Assembly: GCF_033097365.1 (NCBI RefSeq)
Contig: NZ_AP028461.1
Coordinates: forward strand, 3,038,001-3,102,000
DNA: 64,000 nucleotides
Direction: 5' to 3'
Source: Actinoplanes sichuanensis
GTDB lineage: Bacteria; Actinomycetota; Actinomycetes; Mycobacteriales; Micromonosporaceae
How positions within the stretch are numbered: position 1 is the first letter of the stretch; each line of letters starts with the position of its first letter. The notes beneath the pieces were generated by a model that saw only the letters and a list, made by a program, of their open reading frames with translations, did not search any database and had not been told where the DNA came from. A program made the position numbers and the translations under genes. Positions 44,515 through 53,127 of the stretch are shown here, piece after piece.

Positions 44515-45477
44515 ATGCGCGCGGACCGGCTGGTCTCCCTGGTGCTCCTGCTGCGCCGGCGCGGCCGGCTGACCGCGGACGTGCTGGCCGCCGAGCTGGA
44601 AGTGTCGACCCGGACGGTGCTGCGCGACATCGAGGCCCTCTCCGCCGCCGGTGTCCCGGTCTACGCCGAGCGCGGCCGGCACGGCGGGTTCGCACTGCTC
44701 CCCGGCTTCCGGACCGAACTGACCGGGCTCAACCACGACGAGACCCTCGCCCTGCTGACCGCCGGGTCGGGGGAGGCGTTCGGGCTCGGCCCGGCGCTGG
44801 CCTCAGCGATGCGCAAGGTCGTCGACGCGCTCCCGGAGACCCACCGGAGCACCGCGGACGACGCCGCCCGACGGTTCCTCGTCGAACCCGAAACCGACCT
44901 GCTGTCGCGCCGCCCGGTCGTCGACGAGGTACCGGACACCACGATGAGCGAGGTCCGGCGCGCGGTCCTGGCCGGACACCGGCTCCGGATCCACTACGCC
45001 GCGACCGGCGGCCCACCCCGATGGCGCACCGTCGACCCGATCGGGCTGGTCACCGTCCGCGACCGGATCTACCTGCTGGCCACCAGAGACGGTGCGGACC
45101 GCACGTACCGTCTCTCCCGCATGCTGGCCGCCGAGGAACTGTCCGAACCGGCTCGGCGCCCGACCCGGGTCGACCTGGACCGGGCCTGGCGCGACCGCTG
45201 CGCCCGGTTCCTGTCCGACGACCACGTCGCCGTCCAGGTCAGCGTCGAACCGGCCCGCCGCGAAGAGCTGCTGACCAACGCGGTCGCCGTCCGAGCGGAA
45301 CAATCCGAACCCGGCGGCCGACTACGGCTGGAGGTCACCTTCCAGGACCTGCGCCACGCCGTCTGGGCCCTGTGGCAACTCGGCCCGGACGCCGAGGCAC
45401 TCACCCCACCCGCGCTACGCACCGCCCTCCGCGACCGCGCCACCGCACTGGCCGTCCGCTACACCGACATCGACTAG
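44515..45477 (+). CDS. YafY/PafC-type transcriptional regulator (HTH-WYL)
   Basis: About 320 residues from the ATG at 44515 (or 44491): an N-terminal HTH_11 domain (RGRLTADVLAAELEVSTRTVLRDIEALSAAG) followed by a WYL domain with HRLRIHYAATGGPPRWRTVDPIGLV and a C-terminal WCX-like extension. These proteins sense ligands or nucleic acids through WYL. Its divergent position from ridA, 92 bases away, suggests it controls that gene and itself. It ends 12 bases before the methyltransferase remnant. Confidence 0.9.
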   Translation: MRADRLVSLVLLLRRRGRLTADVLAAELEVSTRTVLRDIEALSAAGVPVYAERGRHGGFALLPGFRTELTGLNHDETLALLTAGSGEAFGLGPALASAMRKVVDALPETHRSTADDAARRFLVEPETDLLSRRPVVDEVPDTTMSEVRRAVLAGHRLRIHYAATGGPPRWRTVDPIGLVTVRDRIYLLATRDGADRTYRLSRMLAAEELSEPARRPTRVDLDRAWRDRCARFLSDDHVAVQVSVEPARREELLTNAVAVRAEQSEPGGRLRLEVTFQDLRHAVWALWQLGPDAEALTPPALRTALRDRATALAVRYTDID

Positions 45478-45488
45478 GGTCTGCGGCC

Positions 45489-45951
45489 GTGGACCCCTCG
45501 ACCGAAGAACTGCGCCGGCCTTTCGCCGCGCGGCGTCGACCTGGCTCCGGGCATGATCGAGGTCGCCCGGCGTGACCATCCGGCGTTCCCGTCCGAGGTG
45601 GCCGACCTGCGTCACCTGCCCTTCGTGGACGCCTCATTGGCCGGTGCGGTGTGCTGGAACTCGCTGATCTTCCTGGCGCCGGTGGACCGTACCCCCGCGT
45701 TCGCCGAACTCGCCCGTGTCTTGAAACCGGGCGGGTACCTGGTGACCGCGTTCAAGGACGGCGACGGCCGGCATCGGCGCAGCGGATGGTCGGCCGGTCT
45801 CGGAGTGGAGTTCGACTCCTACTGGTTGTCGGCACGGGAGATGACCGAGTTAGCGGTCAGCGCCGGTTTCGGCGTGGTCTTCCAGGGCAGCCGGCCACCC
45901 GGGGAGTCCGAGTCCTTCCCCCAGGGCTACCTGTTACTCCGCAAAGCCTGA
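45489..45951 (+). pseudogene. SAM methyltransferase with lost motif I region
   Basis: The gene begins VDPSTEELRRP, a typical class I methyltransferase N-terminus, but the next part including the glycine-rich SAM loop is missing and the frame shifts. Sequence resumes in frame at GVDLAPGMIEVARRDHP (motif post-I) and continues normally through VADLRHLPFVDASL, LARVLKPGGYLVTAF and the C-terminus. A deletion of roughly 80-90 codons with a frame change best explains this. The 45553 ATG frame could still make a truncated, probably inactive protein. Confidence 0.7.
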
Positions 45952-46959
45952 GTCCCCACCGGCCGGATTGGCGGCCGCGCCCTCGGTCACCAGCAGGACC
46001 ACCGTCGCCTCCAGCGGGGCCACCGCGGCGAGCGCGGCCAGCGGCGCCGCACCGCACGGCCCGGCGTCGACACCCCGCGCGGCCAGCGCCCGTGCGGCCT
46101 CGGCCACCGCGGCGTCCTCGACGGTCACACAACCATCAAGACCAGCCCGGATGTACGGCCAGGCCAGCGCCGACACGGTCCCGCAGTTCAGGCCGGCCAT
46201 GCTCGTCGCACCCGTCTCGACGGTCACCGGCCGACCGGCGGCGACACTCGCCGACACGCACGCCGCCACCGTCGGCTCCACACTGACCACCCGCGTCGCC
46301 GACGGGCGGCTGCGGTAGTGGACCAGCGCCGCCTGCAACAACGAACCGACCCCGGCCGGGACGATCACGAGGTCGGGCGATTCACCCAACTGATCGTCGA
46401 TCTCCCGGAACAGCGTGGAGTAACCGTCGACGATCCAGCCGGGCGTCTCCTCGTACCCCTCCCAAGCGGTGTCCTGAATCAACAGCCCACGCCGCGCGTT
46501 CGCCGCCGCCGCAACCGCCGCGTCGTAGTCGCCCGAGACCCGGGTGACCGCCGCACCTTCGTCGCGGATCGCCTGGATCGCGGCCGGATGCACCCCGTCC
46601 GGCACGAAGATCTCCGCCCGCTGCCCGAACTCCCGCGCGAACCGCGCCACCGCCCGCCCATGATTACCGTCAGTCGCGGTCACGATGGTCACCGGCCGAT
46701 CGGTGACCTTCTGTAGCGCCCGATGGATCGCCCACGACGCGCCGAGCGCCTTGAACGCCGGCAACCCGAGCCGCGCCGACTCGTCCTTGGCGAACAATCG
46801 CGCCACGCCGTATTGCCGGGCCGTTTCCGCAAGGTCGACCAGCCGGGTCGGCGCATAACCGGGCAGAGCCCGATGAAATTCAAGAACATCGGCCGGCGCG
46901 GGCGCGCACGTCCAGGTCTCATCCCGGCCGGCGTTCGCCACATATCCGGTACGGGTCAC
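45934..46959 (-). CDS. PLP-dependent lyase, diaminopropionate ammonia-lyase-like
   Basis: A 341-residue fold-type II PLP enzyme. The lysine Schiff-base site is in RLGLPAFKALGASWA, the phosphate loop region in TATDGNHGRAVARFAREFG and the late VPAGVGSLLQAALVHY with a Gly-rich element. This pattern is that of the diaminopropionate ammonia-lyase/threonine dehydratase group; the former is suggested by TRLVDLAETARQYGVARLFAKDESARLGLPAFKALG-type ordering. It would release ammonia from a 2,3-diamino acid. Its GTG overlaps the stop of a tiny upstream frame (GTGA), and its end overlaps the convergent methyltransferase remnant. Confidence 0.85.
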   Translation of the reverse strand: MTRTGYVANAGRDETWTCAPAPADVLEFHRALPGYAPTRLVDLAETARQYGVARLFAKDESARLGLPAFKALGASWAIHRALQKVTDRPVTIVTATDGNHGRAVARFAREFGQRAEIFVPDGVHPAAIQAIRDEGAAVTRVSGDYDAAVAAAANARRGLLIQDTAWEGYEETPGWIVDGYSTLFREIDDQLGESPDLVIVPAGVGSLLQAALVHYRSRPSATRVVSVEPTVAACVSASVAAGRPVTVETGATSMAGLNCGTVSALAWPYIRAGLDGCVTVEDAAVAEAARALAARGVDAGPCGAAPLAALAAVAPLEATVVLLVTEGAAANPAGGDSGFAE

Positions 46960-47075
46960 GCGTTCTCATCCCATCGAAAAGGCAGTTCGGCGCGAACAAG
47001 GTTCACGTAGTAGTCGACACCCGTCGCGAGAGCGTCGCCCGAATCGTGGCGCCACCGCGACCGATCATCACTCAC
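46956..47075 (-). CDS. Possible 39-residue ORF coupled to the PLP lyase gene
   Basis: A short frame from a GTG at 47075 (VSDDRSRWRHDSGDALATG) to VNLVRAELPFRWDENA ends in a TGA that overlaps the lyase GTG start by four bases, which usually marks real coding. The frame could also be the C-terminal end of a gene eroded upstream; it remains open to 47300 with low-complexity sequence. No ribosome site is evident and the product is not recognised. Confidence 0.35.
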   Translation of the reverse strand: MSDDRSRWRHDSGDALATGVDYYVNLVRAELPFRWDENA

Positions 47076-47245
47076 GATATTCGCGCTAGGCCCCGCGCAA
47101 ACGCACAAAGCCATGCGGGCGTGGTTAGTGGATCGGTCTCGCTGACGCGGACGTAGATCGCGTGTGGGTGCGGCCGGACTGTGATCCTGACGCGTCGGAT
47201 GGTGATCGCCGAACGGGATCTCAGGCGAAGGGGATGCGGTCAGCT

Positions 47246-47785
47246 CTATCGTCGACTGCTGATGCTCGGTAGTGGGGGTTGCGGGTTCGGGCGTGTCCAT
47301 CGCAGGCGGGGTGGATTTGCTGCTCCGACATCTTGAGCGAGCTGACGTCGGAGCTCGGCAGCCAGGTGCCGCAGGGTCTGTGACTCGGCGTCCGACAATG
47401 TTGGTCCAGCCTGACCGTCAGGCACGGATTCATCCTTGAAAGCGGCTTCGGCGAGCGCGTTCAAGAGTTTCATATAGATATCCATCGAGGCTGGAGTTAG
47501 GAACATCCCTCCCGCATTCTCACTGAAATACCAGTCGTGAAACTCTTCAATGTATTGCTGCAAATCGGTTCGCTTTGGCTGCTCTTCCGTCGGCGGCCAA
47601 TAGCGGGGCAAGCGTCTAGAGACATGAAAAAGTTCCTGGTAGCGTTCCAGCCTCTTGCCCTGCATGGTTTGATCATACGAGTGCTCGAGCGTCAGTCTCA
47701 TGTTGGAGCGCGACGTCAGGTAGGTGGCGATGGTTCCGACAACAGCACCGATGATCGCCCCGGTCAATGCAATGATCGCAGTCAT
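47246..47785 (-). CDS. Single-span membrane protein with helical soluble domain
   Basis: A 179-residue protein from the ATG at 47785, which has GAGGGGAG at good spacing. One N-terminal helix MTAIIALTGAIIGAVVGTIA precedes a charged helical domain (LTLEHSYDQTMQGKRLERYQELFHVSRRL, YIEEFHDWYFSENAGGMFL). The last 28 residues are Pro/Arg-rich, possibly an extension after loss of the original stop. It resembles phage- or plasmid-borne proteins of unknown role; GC content is lower than its neighbours. The 248 bases upstream hold no supported gene, though a short frame there resembles a fragment. Confidence 0.65.
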   Translation of the reverse strand: MTAIIALTGAIIGAVVGTIATYLTSRSNMRLTLEHSYDQTMQGKRLERYQELFHVSRRLPRYWPPTEEQPKRTDLQQYIEEFHDWYFSENAGGMFLTPASMDIYMKLLNALAEAAFKDESVPDGQAGPTLSDAESQTLRHLAAELRRQLAQDVGAANPPRLRWTRPNPQPPLPSISSRR

Positions 47786-48033
47786 GACGACTCCCCTCAG
47801 CGCCTCCATTCGAGAGTAGAGGGTGAGGGCTATGCCTCCTTCTAATTCGATCTTCAGGCTGCGATAGAGCGATCCGCTGCCGAGCCTGCCCAGCGTCTTC
47901 GACAGCGGGGTGGGGGTGGAATGTCGGCGCCGTCCCAACGGCCGTGGGCGCGCGACACCACCAGTGCCGGCCGTTGGGCAGGGCGACGTTGACGGCTTCG
48001 GCGTGCCCGCCGATATTGTCAACGTCTGTGGCG

Positions 48034-48780
48034 TCAGCGCGTGCCGTCGGTGATCTCGCGGAACGAGCCGTCCGGCGCCGAGGTGTAGCGGCGCGGCGGC
48101 TTCATGAGCTTCCAGATCTCTTCCATTCTCGACTCACGTTCGGCCTGTTCCCGACCGGTCGGGTCGGCGATCCGGAAGCCGTGCAGCGGAACGTCGAACG
48201 GATCGACGTCACCGGGAACGCCCTCGAGGATGAAACCGAAGAACGCGCGGAGCACCTCCTCGCCCAGATCGAGCGGGTGAAAGGGCAGCGGATAGGGATC
48301 TTCGGAGAAGACCGGCTCGACCGGATGTTCGCCGGCCCAGAAGGGCAGTTCGAAGTCGTACGGCTCGCCGATGTTCTCTCCGATGCCGCCGTCCGGTGCC
48401 ATGCTCAGCGCACGGACGAGCTCGCCGTTCTCCCACACCGCGAAGCTCAGCCGATCGGAGACCGAATGCATCCCGTGCATGATGATCCGTCGGCCCGCTG
48501 CGGCCCGCAGCAGCGGGGCCGGGATCTGCGACGGCGGATCCCAGACGAGCCGGCGGTCGCAGTACAGTTCGGCGCCGGGCAGGATCGTCGCGTAGCCGGT
48601 GTCGTCCGGTGGATGGCTGTAATCACCGAGGGAACCGTCGCCCACCGGTGTCACCTCGTACTCGGGATGCAGCTCACGCACCCGTTCGAGGACCACCGTC
48701 GGGTCGGATCGGACCGCCTCCCGCAGAGTCGGGCGCAGATCGCCCTCAGCGAAAGCGAGCAGTGCCGTCTTCGCGCCCAC
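48034..48780 (-). CDS. DUF6928 protein
   Basis: A 248-residue soluble protein beginning VGAKTALLAFAEGDLRPTLREAV, the hallmark start of the DUF6928 family, from a GTG at 48780. It continues with ELYCDRRLVWDPPSQIPAPLLRAAAGRRIIMHGMHSVSD and the acidic ENIGEPYDFELPFWAGEHPVEP. The family is common in actinomycetes and has no known function. The divergent ankyrin gene starts 65 bases away. Confidence 0.82.
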   Translation of the reverse strand: MGAKTALLAFAEGDLRPTLREAVRSDPTVVLERVRELHPEYEVTPVGDGSLGDYSHPPDDTGYATILPGAELYCDRRLVWDPPSQIPAPLLRAAAGRRIIMHGMHSVSDRLSFAVWENGELVRALSMAPDGGIGENIGEPYDFELPFWAGEHPVEPVFSEDPYPLPFHPLDLGEEVLRAFFGFILEGVPGDVDPFDVPLHGFRIADPTGREQAERESRMEEIWKLMKPPRRYTSAPDGSFREITDGTR

Positions 48781-48844
48781 CGATCCCGCCCCCCCACATA
48801 GATGATCACCGCAGTTTAGGGCAGGCCTCCCGTACGGTGGGGCC

Positions 48845-49255
48845 GTGAAGTGGCGTCGCCGAAAGAAGATGCAGCAGCGGCTGGTGGAGGCCGCGGCCTG
48901 GGGCGAGGTCGGGCGAGTGGCCCGGCTGTTGCGCAAGGGTGCCGACCCGAACGCGGCCGGACCGGACGGGACCACCCCGCTGTACCGGGCCAGTGTCCAG
49001 GACCGGGCGGACAACGTGCGAACGCTGGTCGCCGCCGGGGCGGATCCGAACGTCGAAAGCGGGACCGGCGACGAGGGGCTGCCGCTGTGTGCCGCGGCGT
49101 GCTGGGGACATGTCGCGGTCGTCCGGGAGTTGCTGGCCGGTGGCGCCGACCCTGATCTGCGCGAAGACGACGGGTCCGGGCGCACCGCGATCGAGTGGGC
49201 CTCTGCCGGCGGCCATCACGACACCCTCGAACTGCTCTCCGCCGGCCGGACCTGA
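48845..49255 (+). CDS. Ankyrin-repeat protein
   Basis: A 136-residue protein from a GTG at 48845. After a basic start (MKWRRRKKMQQRLVEAAAWG), it has three to four ankyrin repeats: VGRVARLLRKGADPNAAGPDGTTPLYRA, NVRTLVAAGADPNVESGTGDEGLPLCAA, and VAVVRELLAGGADPDLREDDGSGRTAIEWA. Ankyrin repeats mediate protein contacts, and stand-alone forms recur near toxin-immunity genes. No toxin is adjacent. Confidence 0.85.
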   Translation: MKWRRRKKMQQRLVEAAAWGEVGRVARLLRKGADPNAAGPDGTTPLYRASVQDRADNVRTLVAAGADPNVESGTGDEGLPLCAAACWGHVAVVRELLAGGADPDLREDDGSGRTAIEWASAGGHHDTLELLSAGRT

Positions 49256-49331
49256 TCGGCGCCGGTCCGGGAGTCGATTGGCGTACGTCGCTACTCTGGC
49301 GTTCTGCGGATCGGTGCTTGGGGGAGCTGCT

Positions 49332-49637
49332 ATGCCGTTGTTCGTATCCAGGGGGCTCGCTCTCATCGGCGTCGGCCTGCTCATCGGCTTTGTCGGGCTC
49401 ATCTGGATCGCCAACCTCTTCGGCGTCGCCGACGAACACGCCAAGCAGATCTCCGAGAACCGCCTGAACCGGTGGATGGCCGGCGAGACCGGAACCGCAG
49501 CGGACTACCGGAACTCCGATCGCTTCAAGTCGGGATTCGCCCTGGCGAGATTCGTCGTCGGCGGCGGATTCATGCTGATCGGCCTGGTCATGGTCATCTC
49601 AGGCGTCGTCTATCTGATCTCGCCACCTGTCGATTAG
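49332..49637 (+). CDS. Small two-span membrane protein
   Basis: A 101-residue protein from the ATG at 49332, preceded by GGGGGAGC. Two hydrophobic helices (LALIGVGLLIGFVGLIWIAN and FVVGGGFMLIGLVMVISGVV) flank a cytoplasmic loop with NRLNRWMAGETGTAADYRN. No family recognised. Its stop overlaps the convergent DUF4303 gene by four bases. Confidence 0.65.
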   Translation: MPLFVSRGLALIGVGLLIGFVGLIWIANLFGVADEHAKQISENRLNRWMAGETGTAADYRNSDRFKSGFALARFVVGGGFMLIGLVMVISGVVYLISPPVD

Positions 49638-50155
49638 CGGGCGGGTGCGATCTCCCGCAGATGTTCGGCCAGCCCGGGCACCGACGCCAACACCCGATGG
49701 TCGACGCTCGCGCGAATGAGGTCGGCCTCCTCGTCTCCTCGTTGACCGTCGAGGATGACCACGACGAACCCGGCCGGCAGCGAGTCATGGATCCGGCCCT
49801 GCCGGGCGGTCGCCGTCATGGCCTTGCAGACCCGGGCCATGGCGGCGTCGTGCGCGGTGTCGTCCGGCGACTCCTCGGACATGCGCTGATACCAGGGCCA
49901 CATCGCGTCACTCGCCGCGGCCAGGACATCCCATCGCCACTCCGGCGCGACGAACCGCGTCGAATATCCGTCCCGATCGTGTACCGCGGAGTCGGCGTTG
50001 GCGGCGAACGCCGGGGACAGGATCGTCGTACCGTCGCTGTAGAAGAGGTGGAAAGCCGCGGCATACAGGTTTTCGTCCGGATGGGAGTCGGCCAGGCTCG
50101 CCAGAGCCCGGCATCCGCTGTCGTGCCACGCAGTCTCGAACGCATCCCAATTCAT
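49634..50155 (-). CDS. DUF4303 protein
   Basis: A 173-residue soluble protein that matches the DUF4303 pattern: AAFHLFYSDGTTILSPAFAAN, then YSTRFVAPEWRWDVLAAA and DSLPAGFVVVILDGQRGDEEADLIRASV. Members occur beside immunity and SMI1/KNR4-type genes, with no established activity. Convergent with the small membrane protein and seven bases from the TetR gene on the same strand. Confidence 0.78.
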   Translation of the reverse strand: MNWDAFETAWHDSGCRALASLADSHPDENLYAAAFHLFYSDGTTILSPAFAANADSAVHDRDGYSTRFVAPEWRWDVLAAASDAMWPWYQRMSEESPDDTAHDAAMARVCKAMTATARQGRIHDSLPAGFVVVILDGQRGDEEADLIRASVDHRVLASVPGLAEHLREIAPAR

Positions 50156-50162
50156 CGGCGGA

Positions 50163-50828
50163 TCATGAGCGGGGCAGTACGCCCAGCAGGGTCGCGGTCA
50201 GGGCCTGCTCCAGCGAGTCCTTCAACTCCAGGTGGAAGCGCGCCAGGTCGGGCTCGGCCTCGTAGGCCGCCCGCAGGCTGGGCGGGGGAGTGCTGTACGC
50301 CGACAGTGCCCCGGCCATGACCATGGCCTGCAGACAGAACAGCGTCGCGTTCGCGCCGAGCTCCGGCAGATGCTTCTGGAGCAGGGCGGTCATCGTCGCC
50401 AGGCGTTGCAGCGAGGTGCGCTTGTAGCGGGTGACGACCTCGACCGAGACGTTGTGTTCCAGGACGCCGCCCTGGGCGCCGAAGAGGTCGCACAGCACCA
50501 CACGGCCGGAGAGCGAGCGGCCCAGGATCTCCGCGACCGCTGTCGCGCGCCCGGCCATCGGCAGCGTCTCGTCGACTCCGGCGGCCAGTTCGGCGTCCAG
50601 TGCCGCCAGCCAGTCCTGCAGGAACTGATCCAGCAGTTCGAGCAGCACCGCCTCGCGGGACTCGAAGTAGCGCAGCACGTTCGGCTTGGCCAGGCCCACC
50701 CGGCGGCTGAGTTCGTTCAGGGTGACCGCGGCCACCGGCATCTCGTCGAGCATCGTCGATGCGGTGTCGAGGATCGCCTGCCGGCGGATCTCCCGCTGCT
50801 CCTCGGTTCGTGCCCGCTGGAAAGTCAC
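50163..50828 (-). CDS. TetR-family transcriptional regulator
   Basis: About 221 residues from the GTG at 50828 (or 50834). The HTH lies in AAVTLNELSRRVGLAKPNVLRYFESREAVLLELL, giving a standard TetR_N domain, followed by an all-helical ligand-binding domain. A perfect 39-base palindrome sits between it and the divergent SDR gene, so this protein very probably represses both. Ligand unknown. Confidence 0.92.
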   Translation of the reverse strand: MTFQRARTEEQREIRRQAILDTASTMLDEMPVAAVTLNELSRRVGLAKPNVLRYFESREAVLLELLDQFLQDWLAALDAELAAGVDETLPMAGRATAVAEILGRSLSGRVVLCDLFGAQGGVLEHNVSVEVVTRYKRTSLQRLATMTALLQKHLPELGANATLFCLQAMVMAGALSAYSTPPPSLRAAYEAEPDLARFHLELKDSLEQALTATLLGVLPRS

Positions 50829-50845
50829 GATCACCAGCCTAACTT

Positions 50846-50884
50846 AAGTACCCGCGGTACGTTGACAACGTACCGCGGGTACTT
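50846..50884. promoter_or_regulatory. Perfect inverted-repeat operator of the TetR/SDR pair
   Basis: Two perfect 18-base arms (AAGTACCCGCGGTACGTT and its complement) surround a three-base GAC spacer. Each arm itself contains a near-palindromic GTACCCGCGGTAC, so up to two TetR dimers could bind side by side. GTACTTTAG recurs just downstream at 50912-50920. Confidence 0.85.
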
Positions 50885-50890
50885 TAGAGT
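50862..50890 (+). promoter_or_regulatory. Sigma-70-type promoter embedded in operator
   Basis: TTGACA at 50862-50867 and TAGAGT at 50885-50890 are separated by 17 bases, a close match to a housekeeping promoter for the SDR gene. The -35 box lies within the palindrome, so bound repressor would block RNA polymerase. Confidence 0.7.
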
Positions 50891-50937
50891 CGTCCATGCA
50901 AGATACCTTCGGTACTTTAGTGGGCGGAGATCCTGAC

Positions 50938-51900
50938 ATGACCGAGAAGTGGACCACAGCCGACATTCCCGACCAGCGCGGCCGCGTCGCCGTCGTCACC
51001 GGAGCCAACACCGGATTGGGGTACGAGACGGCCAAGGCACTCGCCGACCGCGGGGCGTCAGTGGTGCTGGCCGTACGCGACGTCACGAAAGGACGTCAGG
51101 CGGCGGCCCGCATGAACGGCGACGTGACCGTGCAGCCGCTGGACCTCACCTCCCTCGACTCCATCCGAACCGCAGCGGCCACCCTGCGGTCCCGGCTCGA
51201 CCACATCGACCTGCTGATCAACAACGCCGGCGTCATGTACACCCCGAAACAGACCACCCGCGACGGCTTCGAGATGCAGTTCGGCACCAACCACCTCGGG
51301 CACTTCGCACTCACCGGCCTGCTGCTGGACATGATGCTCCCGGTACCCGGCTCGCGGGTGGTGACGGTCAGCAGCACCGGCCACCGCATCCGGGCCGCGA
51401 TCCACTTCGACGACCTGCAGTGGCAACGGTCCTACAGTCGGGTGTCCGCCTACGGCCAGTCGAAACTCGCCAACCTGATGTTCACCTACGAGCTGCAACG
51501 ACGACTCGCCACACACGGCACCACCGTCGCGCTCGCGGCCCACCCCGGCATCTCCAGCACCGAACTCGCCCGCAACACCCCGACCGCCCTCCGCCTCCCG
51601 ATCGGATGGCTCGCACCGCTGATCACCCAGACTCCGGCCATGGGTGCACTACCGACCCTGCGCGCCGCCACCGACCCCGCCGCGCTCGGCGGTCAGTACT
51701 ACGGTCCCGGCGGACGCAACCAGATCAAGGGACACCCCCGGCTGGTCACCTCCAGCCCGGATTCGTACGAGGTGGCCGTCCAGCAGCGTCTGTGGACCGT
51801 CTCGGAGAGCCTCACCGGCGTGACGTTCCCCGTCGTCCCGGCCCCGGCGGTCCCGGCCGTCGATCAACCGTTCGGCGCCGATCTCCCGGGGTCGCGGTAG
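50938..51900 (+). CDS. SDR oxidoreductase (retinol dehydrogenase-like)
   Basis: A 320-residue SDR with cofactor motif TGANTGLG, NNAG, catalytic Ser in VTVSSTGHR and YGQSKLAN as YxxxK. The longer form with a substrate-binding extension resembles retinol/short-chain dehydrogenases 11-14 and light-dependent oxidoreductase-type SDRs in actinomycetes. The ATG at 50938 has GGAG upstream; an ATG at 50896 is too close to the promoter. Expression is likely induced when the divergent TetR protein releases its operator. Confidence 0.9.
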   Translation: MTEKWTTADIPDQRGRVAVVTGANTGLGYETAKALADRGASVVLAVRDVTKGRQAAARMNGDVTVQPLDLTSLDSIRTAAATLRSRLDHIDLLINNAGVMYTPKQTTRDGFEMQFGTNHLGHFALTGLLLDMMLPVPGSRVVTVSSTGHRIRAAIHFDDLQWQRSYSRVSAYGQSKLANLMFTYELQRRLATHGTTVALAAHPGISSTELARNTPTALRLPIGWLAPLITQTPAMGALPTLRAATDPAALGGQYYGPGGRNQIKGHPRLVTSSPDSYEVAVQQRLWTVSESLTGVTFPVVPAPAVPAVDQPFGADLPGSR

Positions 51901-51927
51901 TTGATCATCGACCGGCATACTCGTCCG

Positions 51928-52530
51928 GTGCGCCGCTCCACCCACCTCGCCGTCTCCGTCGTCGTCGCGATCGCCTGCGGGCTGGCCGCCGTCGCCGTCT
52001 CCAACGCGATGGGCCCGGCCGTGCCCGCAGCCGGCCCGGCGGTGGTGGCCGCTGACCCCGCGGGCACGACCGTCCACACCAGCGCCCCGGCCCGGCCGGC
52101 CCTGTGCGACGCCGAGCGGCCGGTCGCCCGGGACCCGTTCCCGTACAATCGCGACGCCGCCGCCCGCGATCGCCTGCTGCCCTTCCTCGATCTGCTGGGC
52201 AACGGCGAGACCTTCACCGGCGGTGCCGGATTCTTCGGCCCGATGGACGCCGCCGGGCTGGCCGAACTACTCGACGGAGAGTGGCTCGACCCGGACGACC
52301 GGCAGAACCTCGCACCATCCGCCTGGGACATCTTCCAGTTCGTCTGCGACCACCCGGGCACCCACGCCCAGGGATACGCGATCAGCCCCGACCGGGAGGA
52401 CTACCGGATCTCCCTGGAGACCATCTGGGCGCCGGAGATCGACGACGCGCTCCGCGCCGACGCGCTCGCATTCTGCGTCGGCACCGAAGCCCTCGAAACC
52501 ACCGACGAGCTCGAATGTTTCTGGGACTGA
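51928..52530 (+). CDS. Secreted or membrane-anchored hypothetical protein
   Basis: About 200 residues from a GTG at 51928 (VRRSTHLAVSVVVAIACGLAAVAVS), whose basic and hydrophobic N-terminus is a signal or anchor. A Pro/Ala linker leads to a soluble domain (FPYNRDAAARDRLLPFLDLLGNGETFTGGAGFFGPMDAAGLAELL) with Cys near both ends. An in-frame TTG at 51901 lies directly after the SDR stop. No family recognised. Confidence 0.6.
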   Translation: MRRSTHLAVSVVVAIACGLAAVAVSNAMGPAVPAAGPAVVAADPAGTTVHTSAPARPALCDAERPVARDPFPYNRDAAARDRLLPFLDLLGNGETFTGGAGFFGPMDAAGLAELLDGEWLDPDDRQNLAPSAWDIFQFVCDHPGTHAQGYAISPDREDYRISLETIWAPEIDDALRADALAFCVGTEALETTDELECFWD

Positions 52531-52589
52531 CCGGTCTCGCGGACCTGCCATCCACCGACCAGCCGGTGCAGGGTGGCGACGTCGAGGTT

Positions 52590-53117
52590 CTAGTCCCGGG
52601 TCCATAGCGAGAGTCTGGACGTGGCCACCACCAGGACGCGGCCCGAGTCGGAGAAGCCGGCCGCCCGGATCGGATCGTCGTCGTGGATGATCAGGGCGGA
52701 CTCCGGGTCGTCGGCCGGGTCGGCGGCGCCCGGTGGGATCAGGGCGACCTTCTCGCCGGGCCAGTCGGGGGCGATCACCGCGACCCGCCACCTGTCCGGA
52801 GTGAAGGTCCGCAGCCCGCCGCCCCAGAGCCCGGCGAGGGGGATCCGCATACCGGCGACCGGCCCGATCCCGGCCACCGCGACCGGATAGTGGTCGCCAT
52901 AGGTGTCGTCCTCGTCGCTGCGGGCGATCGTCCGCGCGGTGAACGGGTCGATCACGCCGACACCGTTGTGCGAGAGCACGACCAGCAGATCGGAGCCGGG
53001 TGCGAAACCGACCGCGGTGATCCCGCCGGTCCGCATGGGCCGGTCGCGCCACGGCGCGGGCGGTTCGACGGCCGTCTTGGCGCGCAGCGCGGCGCGGATG
53101 TCGGCGAGAGAGGGCAC
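52590..53117 (-). CDS. Hypothetical beta-propeller-like protein
   Basis: A 175-residue protein from a GTG at 53117. It alternates strands with blade-like phrases ITAVGFAPGSDLLVVLSHNGVGVIDP, GGGLRTFTPDRWRVAVIAPDW and IRAAGFSDSGRVLVVATSRLSLW, suggesting a partial WD40-type fold of about three blades. It could be a small complete protein or a trimmed propeller. The next leftward gene starts upstream with a 10-base gap. Confidence 0.55.
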   Translation of the reverse strand: MPSLADIRAALRAKTAVEPPAPWRDRPMRTGGITAVGFAPGSDLLVVLSHNGVGVIDPFTARTIARSDEDDTYGDHYPVAVAGIGPVAGMRIPLAGLWGGGLRTFTPDRWRVAVIAPDWPGEKVALIPPGAADPADDPESALIIHDDDPIRAAGFSDSGRVLVVATSRLSLWTRD

Positions 53118-53127
53118 AGTCGATCTC

